Origin: Cepaea nemoralis
Lineage: Eukaryota; Mollusca; Gastropoda; Stylommatophora; Helicidae
Reading direction: 5' to 3'
DNA length: 64,000 bases
Assembly (NCBI GenBank): GCA_014155875.1
Contig: JACEFZ010026865.1
Location: 264,501 to 328,500 of the forward strand
The notes below the pieces were generated by a model that was not told the origin of the DNA, did not search any database, and worked only from the letters and a program-made list of their open reading frames with translations. Positions 55,651 to 64,000 of the stretch are shown here, one piece after another. A program made the position numbers and the translations under genes. How positions within the stretch are numbered: position 1 is the first letter of the stretch; every line of letters starts with the position of its first letter.

Positions 55651-56230
55651 CTATAATCTAGACTCCAAGCGCACTCGACGTTCTCTACTAGATTATTAAC
55701 TAATTGTCTTTTTCTGCCCTTTATCCCCCATTGGGGCACAGACCTGAACCAAACCGTGCCAAGCCATATCCTATCGTTTGCTATCTACAGCAGCTCCTGC
55801 AGTTTCCTTCCAATATTATTCATCTTTGTCTGCAATTCTCCATGCGATTTTAGGTAATATTTAATTTACTCTATCACGTGTGACGTATTTCCTAATTCAC
55901 ACATAGTGATAACATTCCAGATGCCTATCCTGGAGATTTTCCCCGGTGAAAGAAATTTAATCACCCCCCCCCCCCCTCCGTCTCCTTGTGGCCTTCTCCA
56001 AACGTATTATATCTCTCCTAGAAGCGTTTACATTCCCATTGCATGGCTCAGTAATTCGTGTTTATTTTTGTGATTTGTTCAAGGTTGGTTGGATTTTGTG
56101 GCTGTGTTTTTCTATGTGATGGGGTAGCCTGTCCTACCTCCAACCCTTCCCCCGTCGCCTCTTACGATATGACTGTTAGACTGCAGGCTCCGGCAAAACA
56201 CATGCAATTATAATCCATTGTTTTCTGGTT
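55651..56230 (+). other. Intron 6 sequence with LINE-like remnant and poly-C
   Basis: The stretch 55720-55960 (CCCCCATTGGGGCAC and following) resembles sequence near 41250 and 63550. There is a C run at about 55965-55977. No exon seen before the 56244 acceptor. Confidence 0.4.
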
Positions 56231-56243
56231 ATGTTTTGGACAG

Positions 56244-56282
56244 GTCCAAGTAATGGAGGACACAGTTAGACACGCCCAGACG
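56244..56282 (+). CDS. CUBN: Cubilin exon 6: short coiled-coil exon
   Basis: 39 bp, 13 codons (VQVMEDTVRHAQT), phase 0 at both ends, between acceptor TTATGTTTTGGACAG and donor ACG before GTGAGT. The residues continue the heptad pattern of exon 5 (V, M, V). A short exon is weak evidence by itself. Exact splice sites, matching phase and position directly before the EGF exon support it. Confidence 0.62.
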
Positions 56283-56401
56283 GTGAGTCGTGAAACTATG
56301 AACTGATATCTGCACGTACTTAAACATATACACAAATACAAAGAGATTTGTGCAGACACACACACATACAATAAACATATGTCCAAAAGCAGAAACAAAC
56401 A

Positions 56402-56402
56402 C

Positions 56403-56456
<54 letters not shown>
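56402..56456. repeat. (AC)n microsatellite
   Basis: AC run within a wider CA-rich region (56330-56600). Confidence 0.95.
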
Positions 56457-57000
56457 TTACGAACATAGAAACGCATAGATTTACACACACACAAACGCCC
56501 GCAAAAACGAACATGCACACAGTCACCCATGTACAAACAGTAACAAATAGACTAACATACATACACATCACAGAAGGACAAAACATAGAAAATCACACAT
56601 ATATAATACTGACACACAATATCACCACTATATGCCATGCCAATAAATGTGAAGGATTAGGCTTGAGTATGTCTTCAATAGAAGACACGAAGCCCATGGA
56701 AGAAACATTACCAACCTGAGCCTAATCCCAGTCTGTCTGTATGTTCTGTACTTGGTTACGTCTCCCTCCTCCACAGACGTGATGTTCCAGAACAGCCACA
56801 ATCCTCTGGTTTCTGTGGCTTGAGAGGTAGGGGACAACTCTGCCAGAAGAGGAGATGGTATTTTGATGCCGGATTGGGAGAAAAGTCTCTACACCAGCCT
56901 TGCTCGAATAGACTCAAGCCCTTTCCGTAGCCAGACGACCTGAACACCGGTACATCGGGCTTAATAGTTCAATAAATCTAAGCTTTCTATAGGATTCACA

Positions 57001-57510
57001 ACCAACCAACCAGCCAGTTAACCAACCAACCAATCAACCAACCAGCCATTCAAGCCACCAATAAACCAACCTACCCACCAACCAATCTACTTATCCACCA
57101 ACCAACCAATCGAGCCACCAACTATGAACCAAACAACCTGCACAACTAACCAACCTACCCACCAACCAATCAACCTACCCACCAGTCATCCAAACTACCG
57201 ACCATCCAATCAACCCACCCACCCACCAACCAAACAATCTACCCACCAACCAAATAATTAAGCCACCAACCAAACAAACTATCCACCAACTAATCAACCT
57301 ACCCACCAACCAAACAATCAAGCCGCCAACCAAACAATCCAGCCACCAGCCATCAAACAACCAACCTACCTACAAACCAACCAATAAAGCGACCTACCCA
57401 CTAAAAAACCAACCTACATACCAACTCACCAACCTACCAACAAACCATATATCCATCCACCCACCAACAACCAACCTACCCACTAACCAACCAACGAACG
57501 AACCTTAAAA
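57001..57510. repeat. (CCAA)n degenerate tetranucleotide repeat
   Basis: ACCAACCAACC units with frequent TACC, AGCC and TCAA substitutions over about 500 bp. Confidence 0.93.
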
Positions 57511-58655
57511 TAACCCATCACAGTTATATATTTTGCCTCAACACCGATGCATAACATTTCATGTACGCCAAATTTGAAGAGCAAAAATGTTCGTCTGCTG
57601 TTTGTGAGCGAGCAGTCATTTGACAGGTAGTTACTGCAGACATTTCAATAAACCACGCTTAATCTTCGTCAATAAAGGCTTCTGCTTTAAACATAGTTTG
57701 CGTACCAAAACACGACACTTCCAGACGGATAGAAATATGCAAGATAAAGCATTTAGAGCTGCTAATTCGTGTGAGTTGAGATTATAATTGTAGTGCGTTA
57801 GTGCGCATGTCAGACCGTTAGTGACCGTTATTCACTTAGAAGCCAGTATGAATTCCCTCAACATGTCACTTGACAATTCCAGGCCTGTTACCCACTGATG
57901 CATTTATTCTTGGGAACGAACACTGAAATAGGTTTGAACTAACGTTTGTATGTACCGATCTTCTTCTTTTTCTTCGTGTTCACCTGCAGATGTCAGTATG
58001 AATGAACGCAAAGAAAAGAGGTCAATTTTGAATTTTGTCTTTTACCTTAGACTTCAGCTTGTTTTGTCCTCAAATGTTGTATGTAGAGGCCAACATTCTT
58101 TTCTCTGTTCTGCATCTGTTGGTCAATCCTGTAACAAATGTTTAGCTGTCATTTTACCAGTCGCACAGTTACATTCACCAACATCTCTTATCTATTAAAT
58201 ATGTTAAAGCTGTTACTTTTGTATAATATTCATCAGATAAATTCGTGGATTTTGCCAGATCTGAAGCGTTCCTTCAGCCTTTGGTAATTTTCTGTAACAT
58301 TACAATAGTTGCTTTGTTATACATATTTTCTATTTGAGCATGATTTAGATTGTAGATGAAAACTAGCAACCCTCTTTAATAGAACAGCCAACGCACAATA
58401 TTGTTTATTGTTCCAATGCGATGGTTTTTCCAAATATTCCAAAAGAATAAGTTAAGTTTGTGATCTCTGGATTTGACAGCACTTTCCAGTTATCAAGTGA
58501 GAGTCCTGCTCTACTCATCTACAAAGTTATCCACTTATTCCAGTGGATACTCAATCTCCAGATCTGCATTTACCATATTCTCGAGCATTGCCCACCTTCT
58601 GTGGCTAGAAGGTAAAGCTTGAAGTTTCCTTTGATCAAGCGTAGTTAAACGTACA
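57511..58655 (+). other. Intron 7 sequence, nothing recognised
   Basis: AT-rich, no exon with plausible splice sites and phase, no repeat terminus. The short frame at 57950-58198 starts near a CACCTGCAG that could mimic an acceptor but has no cubilin-like content. Confidence 0.4.
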
Positions 58656-58659
58656 CTGT

Positions 58660-59160
58660 AAGTTAGATAGTGTCTAGACACTTGCCTGCGGCCCAGTGAT
58701 CATGGGTTCAACTATGTATCTGGGCACATTTTAAAAATTGACCTGCTATCCTAGCCTGACCCAGCTTGAAATGGGTGCCAGCAAATGCCTTGGGAAGTCA
58801 AGATAGCTGGCATGGTACAGACCTCATCACCCGCTGAATGCCAGTCACTCTATATAAATATGGTTCTAGTACCATATACCCAACGCATTGTAAGGCATGT
58901 ATAAGGGTCCTTTACTTTCTTGATTTAGCTGAGACCAAGCCGTTCATGTGCACATATGTGGTCAGCATGGCCGTATGGATAAGAACGCTCATTCTTAAAC
59001 ATCCAGTGTGCTGATGCTGAGGTAGGGAGATCAAGCCCTACACCGGACAGTTGGACTAAAATGTTCATTTCTCGTCCTTGACTTGGGGATGTAAATTACA
59101 AGTACCTCTGAAGTCAGAGTGGGTCCGCCTGATGGAGAGGGACACTGGTAATAGGGAAAG
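58660..59160 (+). repeat. Two tRNA-headed SINE-like segments
   Basis: 58665-58930 has CTTGCCTGCGGCCCAGTGAT then CATGGGTTCAACTATG (B-box-like). 58960-59160 has AGCATGGCCGTATGGATAAG (A-box-like) and GGGAGATCAAGCCCTACACC. The two are different families, arranged head to tail. Confidence 0.55.
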
Positions 59161-59318
59161 CTAATTCAAATGCAAAATTCAATCCAGTGCTACCAGAAGT
59201 AGTGTGTATGGACTCGCTTGAGTTAAAAGCTAGCAAGAGCACACACACAAAAATCTGCTACAGCTGGATTGCCATCATCATCATTGTCTCAACCGTTATC
59301 ATTTTAAACTGTCTACAG

Positions 59319-59420
59319 CTTTTGACGACTGATGAGTGCCAGAGCAACCCGTGCCTCAATGGTGGCACCTGTGTGGATATGTACAATGGCTATTTGTGTA
59401 GATGTCCCCCAAACTGGCAG
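59319..59420 (+). CDS. CUBN: Cubilin exon 7: first EGF-like domain
   Basis: 102 bp, phase 0 at both ends, acceptor TTTTAAACTGTCTACAG and donor GGCAG before GTAGGT. Reads [18 protein letters not shown] then [16 protein letters not shown], with five of the six EGF cysteines and the GGTC and CRCPPNW hallmarks. The sixth cysteine is on the next exon (GPHC). Vertebrate cubilin's first EGF has the same SNPC-NGGTC...C-CPP-W-GP-C pattern at the same place. EGF domains of cubilin lie between the coiled-coil stem and the CUB domains. Confidence 0.95.
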
Positions 59421-60040
59421 GTAGGTAGTATAAGCAAACGTACACTTCATCACCGCCATGGTAGACAGTACCACCTGCTTTCTATTAGTGCTGAATGTTG
59501 GGCTGCATATACCAACCTGACACCCCACATTGTGCCAACGGCTTTGTGTGGAGGTGCGCAATTGGGAGGGTACATGCCTTATGCTGGTGCGAGAAAATGC
59601 AGCCTAAAGACTGAATGTCATGGCAGGGCAGACAAGGCTCTAAGCCTTGGTTGGCTTCTGGTCTAGGATCGAAGCTCTGACAGGCAGACAGTTAGAGCTT
59701 TGCTTTGCTGATCGAGCAGCTTCTGCAACTTGTCTTGTTCCAGACGTATTGGTGTTACCTTTCCTCTGGAGTAAACTAGGCAGGCCGGGAGAGGAACATG
59801 CTGAATGCACAACACATGGTGTCTACAATTCAACCTGGGCTGTGTGCTATGGAGTATGGGAAAACAATTACCTTGTGAATTGGTCTGATCAGTCACATTC
59901 GCTACTATCAAGGGTTGTAATTATTTGGCCGTTTTAAAGCACAACATAACAAACTATCATCTGTCAAGACACCAGGTGACAGCATCACCACCACCACCAT
60001 AGGCTGTACCATTACCTACACCCCCAACACACTGATCATC
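59421..60040 (+). other. Start of intron 8
   Basis: Begins GTAGGTAG. Contains 59560-59700, a segment with GAGGGTACATGCCTTATGCT and GGCAGGGCAGACAAGGCTCT of unknown repeat origin. No further exon. Confidence 0.4.
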
Positions 60041-60212
60041 ATGAGTTCTATGCCTTCTAATTATTATTATTCTCCTACTATTTCATTATTTCTTCTCTTC
60101 TGTCTGTCTGTCTGTCTGTCTGTCTCTGTCTGTCTGTCTGTCTTTCGTATCCCCCTTCTCCTTCTTTTAATCCTCCTCTTCTTCCCCCTCTTCCTTCTTC
60201 TGCTCCTCCTTT

Positions 60213-60256
<44 letters not shown>

Positions 60257-60260
60257 TTTT

Positions 60261-60315
<55 letters not shown>

Positions 60316-60415
60316 GCCTGCCTGCCTGCCTTGTCTGCCTGCTTGCCTGCCTGCCTGTCTGCTTGTCTGTCTTTCTGTCTGCCTGCCTGCCTGCCTGCCT
60401 GTCTTTATTTATTTC
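60041..60415. repeat. Polypyrimidine (TGTC)n, (TTTC)n, (TGCC)n tract
   Basis: TGTC run about 60101-60145, TTTC run about 60212-60315, TGCC/TGTC run about 60316-60400. The transition between units suggests stepwise mutation and re-expansion. Confidence 0.96.
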
Positions 60416-61481
60416 AACCCTCCTCTTCTTTCTCCTCCTCCTCCTCCTTATTCTTTCTCTTCTTCTTCTTCTTCGCCTACCTTTTCTTATTCTCCTCCTT
60501 CTGCAATCCACTAATGCTATAACTTTTTCTCTCCTATATCAGATTTGACTCTTCCATCTCGTAGCATTACCAAAACATATCTTTATGAACTGGTCTCTTG
60601 CAGTACATGAATATTGGTCTTCTTTGCCATCCATGGGATTCTTGGCATCAGGACTTGTACGTCTTCTCCACACTTCACATTCCAGGTGTCAGCATGCCAC
60701 AGAACTTTATGTATATTTTCATATAAATGTTATTCATGTACATAGTTGTATCAGTGTATCCTTTTTGTTTGTGTGATGATGAAAACTTTAGCTGCAGCAT
60801 CTGTTTTGTCACATATGATTGTGTATACCGATTCTACTTCTCATTTGCTTGCTTGTGTTCGTTGGCTTGAGCTCCAATGCGAAGTCCTGTATGTCGGATG
60901 AAGGCATCCTGTTGTCCAACATCAGTGTGATCTCATTCAGGACCTGAGGTTTGCATGAGTATCCGTTGTCCCGTGCCTGGCTTATTGGTGTGCAGACTGG
61001 TAGTTCCTCGCCGTACAGGCAGACACTCTCCGACTTCGGAGGATTCGGTGATCCTACTGACTTTAGCCAGGACCCCGAAGGGACCTGTTGCCCAGGACGC
61101 TCGACGAGGACGCGTTAATAGGTCTTGGCCAGTATATAACCCGGCCCTGGTGCCTTGGAAACATCTCTGTGTCCCTACTTCTCATTTTTTGTTGATTCAC
61201 TCATAATCTGGTAAAACCACACCCCTGTGGCCTCCAGTTGCTTTCTACTCTTTTTTTTTTCTCTATGTCCATGATTCACAGTTATACAATAGATCACACC
61301 CAGAAACAGAGTTTCTGACTTCCATTGCCAGAAATAAGTTGCACAGAATGTTAGTTGTTGGAATGCTGCCTTTGCTTAGAACATTCTGAATATTATCTGC
61401 TCTCATTCATCATGATAAATACATTCCTACTGAAGGCAACATTTGTTACCGAGAATATGCATTTTATCCTACCCCTGTCAG
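60416..61481 (+). other. Rest of intron 8
   Basis: Contains a GC-richer patch at 60950-61150 without recognisable content. Ends in TTTTATCCTACCCCTGTCAG, the exon 8 acceptor. Confidence 0.45.
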
Positions 61482-61585
61482 GGCCCACACTGTAGTGACG
61501 ATGTCAATGAATGTGAATTTTATGCAGGAACTGATTTGGGATGTCAGAACGGAGCCACTTGCAACAATACTCTTGGAAGTTTCAG
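61482..61585 (+). CDS. CUBN: Cubilin exon 8: end of EGF1, start of calcium-binding EGF2
   Basis: 104 bp, starting in phase 0 and ending in phase 2 at TTCAG before GTATTG. The first four codons (GPHC) finish EGF1. Then [20 protein letters not shown] and CNNTLGSF follow: D-V-N-E-C is the calcium-binding start, CQNGATC gives the next cysteines and N-TLGSF carries the conserved hydroxylation/aromatic positions. Vertebrate cubilin has ADVNECEIYSGT at the same point, including the unusual insertion between the first two cysteines, which makes the gene assignment specific. The remainder lies outside the window. Confidence 0.95.
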
Positions 61586-61611
61586 GTATTGTCCTGTAGT
61601 ATTCTTATGTT

Positions 61612-61892
61612 AAGCCTGATTTACGTCCAGTAGGTCAGGGAACCTGTTACACCCTTGAGATGTTATGGGTATATGGTGCCAGCCTCCATGTTTTATAGAC
61701 CAATCGACATCCGAGGAATGTGACCTCGCCAGCTGCCTACACTTCTGAGGACATCTGCTGCTACCTGTGTTGGGCTTGGCCGACTGGAGAGCCCAGGTGA
61801 ATGTGACAAGTCGACCTGGATGGGGATTCAAACACAAGACCACCAAGCTGGTAGGCCAGTGTGCTATTCACTGCACAACTGCAGCTCCCATA
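61612..61892 (-). repeat. tRNA-derived SINE, fourth type
   Basis: The minus strand starts AGCTGCAGTTGTGCAGTGAA (A-box region), has GTGTTTGAATCCCC (B box), then a GGTGAATGTGACAAG complement body ending near the exon 8 donor. Confidence 0.6.
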
Positions 61893-61910
61893 GCACATCC
61901 AGTAGCACTG

Positions 61911-62158
61911 TGAAGTCTCCTTGGTGAAGGAGTTACGGATGCAGTTCGTAATCCAGCATACCACGTTCAATACACAGCTGCAGGTGATCTGGCAGCAGAC
62001 CGACTTGTGTTAGGTTTTTATAAAATGGTATGGGTGCTGGTCGTTCAGAAAGCAATGGCAAACTACTGAACGTAAACTTGCCCAGGAATCTCAAACAGCC
62101 CAAAAATGCTGGAGTTGACTGCTAAATCTTGTAAAGGATACGAAATTAACTTTGTTTA
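61911..62158 (+). repeat. SINE family A copy
   Basis: TTGGTGAAGGAGTTACGGAT (A box), ACGTTCAATACACAG (B box), GGCAAACTACTGAACGTAAA, CTTGTAAAGGATACG. It follows the previous SINE head to head. Confidence 0.9.
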
Positions 62159-62502
62159 GTACTATGAAGTCAGTGGTTTGGTCACTTCTGAATGACAATC
62201 CTGATAGTGTATGTGTGTGTGTGCACACATGTGTGATATTTGTTGGTGTTGTAGAAACTGACCAGTTTCAGTTGTTCTCTCTAGTACAACTTGGAGAGTT
62301 GATGACTGATAATGGCTTGGCCATGTGTTACCTCTGTCCATCAGTGAAGCAAGTAATAATTTCACTGTAGCCTACCATGCGTGTCATAAGAGGGGACTAA
62401 GGAAGGTTGGCATGAGACTGATTACCTCATCTCCCTAGAAAACTGTAGTTGCCAAATTTTATAAATCTTTTGAAGCCTCCACAAACTGTATCACATAGGA
62501 GA
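62159..62502 (+). other. Intron 9 sequence, nothing recognised
   Basis: A short GT run at about 62210-62232. No exon seen. Confidence 0.4.
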
Positions 62503-63203
62503 TTAACCCTTTACAGGGCAGACGCTTGTCCGTTTTGTAGCCCTGAACGGGCAAGATTTTTTCAGGTTCTGTAAAAATTTCAGGTCGCGTTAGTAAAAAC
62601 ATCACAAATAAGGTGTTAGTCAACCGATTTTAGTTAAATAAACAACACAATGAAGGGAAAAGCATGCAGAATATGTTACGTGATTGTTGCTGGTAATCCA
62701 TATATGAACACAAATATTTACAAAATACGGCATGTTGTTTGTGATTTTCCGTCATCTATACGGCAATTTACAAACACATTTTCAGAATCATAATCACTTT
62801 CTTTAAAGTCCGACTCACGACTGCTAATGCAAAGTAACGCTTTGCACTGATATCTAGCTCCGATTAATAATCAACTTCGTGCCCTTTAATGTAATTTAAA
62901 TTGAACAGAGCGAAATCTCGGCTATCACTTGAAGAATCGCCGAAATCCATTTTGAAAAACAGCGTAAAACTCCCAAAAACTATCAAAACAAGTCCGTAAA
63001 AGTCGGTTCAAAGTCATTGTAGCGCGTTTACAAATGGCGGCCACGTTGTCAAGCTATCGGCGAAAGTGAAAGTAGCCGACGGAAGTGTCGGAAAGCCGAG
63101 AGATCGCGTTTTTACAATGTATAATAGTATCGGCCGGAATCGGACGCTACGCTCGTATTTAGAGATCGGCCGGTAACGGACACTATGCCTTGTAAAGGGT
63201 TAA
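62503..63203 (-). mobile_element. piggyBac-type element, non-autonomous
   Basis: TTAA at 62503-62506 and 63200-63203 flanks a 693-bp element with inverted ends CCCTTTACAGGGCA and its near-complement TGCCTTGTAAAGGG. GTCCGTT follows inside both ends. On the minus strand ATG at 62950 opens MDFGDSSSDSRDFALFNL, an acidic start like that of piggyBac transposases, soon broken by a stop. The catalytic domain is missing. Confidence 0.85.
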
Positions 63204-64000
63204 CTTCGGGAGGTGAAGAAAATAAATCTTATTCAAATGCTATTTGTTATCTAGCGGCATATTTAAAGGATGCTTTTAGTGTCCTCCTAATTCTTTCTGG
63301 CTTTTGGAGGGCCTGTTTTTGGGAAACACCACATTGACTCTTTCAAGAAAGAAACAGCACGCAGCCATGATGGTATTGTTTAATGTATTGGGATAGAAAC
63401 TCTCCCTCACTTGTACAGCACCTAAAAAACCAAACTTTCAAAGGTGTTCTGAGCCCAGTGATTGAGTGAGGAAAGGAGATAATATGGTGTTTGCACAAAG
63501 AGATATAGCTGATCACAGGCTAATGATTCTATGATCACTTGTTTCTTCCTCTGCCCCTTATCTCCCACTGTAACACAGGTCTGCAGTCAACCCATGCAGA
63601 CCATAAGTGGCTTTCTCCTACAACTCCCTTCATGTCCTCCTCACATTATTTTCAAATTGTTAATCTTATAACATTTTCTTTCTTCTACCACTTGTGCTGT
63701 CTTTCCAAATTCATACATGGTTCTGACATTCCTGGTGGCAATGCTGGAGATTTTCCTAGGTTATCAGTTATCAGTTGGGGTATCTTCATTGCACTCCGGA
63801 CATGTCCATAGGTGCTCAGATCCTCCCCCCAGCATATGCATCAGCGTCCGGTGGCTAATAGTGCCAGTTCTGTGTTGGTTGATGAGGCGCCTACGAGGTG
63901 AAATGAGGTATGTCAAACTCCTTGAGAATTTATCCATATGGCATCATACCTCTTCTAGCAGAGGAAGACGTGATAGATTTTTCCACTATAGTTTTTCTTT
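63204..64000 (+). other. Intron 9 sequence to the window end
   Basis: No cubilin exon with cysteine pattern found. Part of 63540-63830 resembles fragments near 41250 and 55720 and may be an old dispersed repeat. Confidence 0.4.

Noticed and set aside
57950..58198. Possible exon after CACCTGCAG
   Set aside because: No matching donor with compatible phase and no cubilin-like or EGF cysteine pattern.

Overview
The window looks like a piece of a repeat-rich animal genome, most likely a mollusc and probably a gastropod. The evidence is widely spaced spliced exons, tRNA-headed SINEs, LINEs with a C-terminal RNase H, hAT, piggyBac, mariner and Helitron remnants, a young Ty3 retrotransposon and a very high density of minisatellites. 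The species call is an inference from this repeat mix; no organism-specific marker was seen.

Host gene. Eight short + strand exons between 17.8 and 61.6 kb read as the 5' part of a cubilin (CUBN) orthologue: a signal peptide with a furin site, the conserved segment after the furin site, several short coiled-coil exons, one EGF-like exon and the start of a calcium-binding EGF. From 41.5 kb on, the exons are mostly phase 0 at both ends and splice cleanly. The rest of the protein (further EGFs, and CUB domains by family knowledge) would lie beyond base 64000. Two exons carry small indels in homopolymer runs (33431-33433 and 41528-41530) that break the frame. They are either assembly errors or real damage.

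Upstream flank, 1-17.4 kb. AT-rich sequence without genes, then a 33-bp and a 27-bp minisatellite, then a 15-bp minisatellite of about 5 kb (4.2-5.4 and 13.6-17.4 kb). The 15-bp array is split by a complete Ty3/gypsy element on the minus strand (5393-13636) with 309-bp LTRs differing at one base. Its gag, protease and pol lie in three frames, with a slippery heptamer before the gag stop and a TAATG stop/start before pol.

Intron 1, 17.9-33.4 kb. This is a nest: a non-autonomous Helitron (about 19.3-28.3 kb) contains a second LTR element (20027 to about 27666). That element has 99% identical LTRs, no pol, and three overlapping reading frames of unknown function. Then come LINE and SINE fragments, a 51-bp minisatellite grown out of a LINE RNase H domain, a 91/96-bp satellite and a small hAT element.

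Introns 2-8, 33.5-64 kb. They hold a 2.5-kb hAT element with a decayed transposase, a 5'-truncated LINE (RT plus RNase H), many LINE 3' fragments, at least eight copies of one tRNA-derived SINE, large VNTRs (71, 45, 59, 42 and about 70 bp), GAT and other microsatellites, a mariner fragment and a piggyBac-type element flanked by TTAA. Apart from the cubilin exons and the transposon genes, no credible protein gene was found. Most long open frames in the window are by-products of repeats whose period is a multiple of three.
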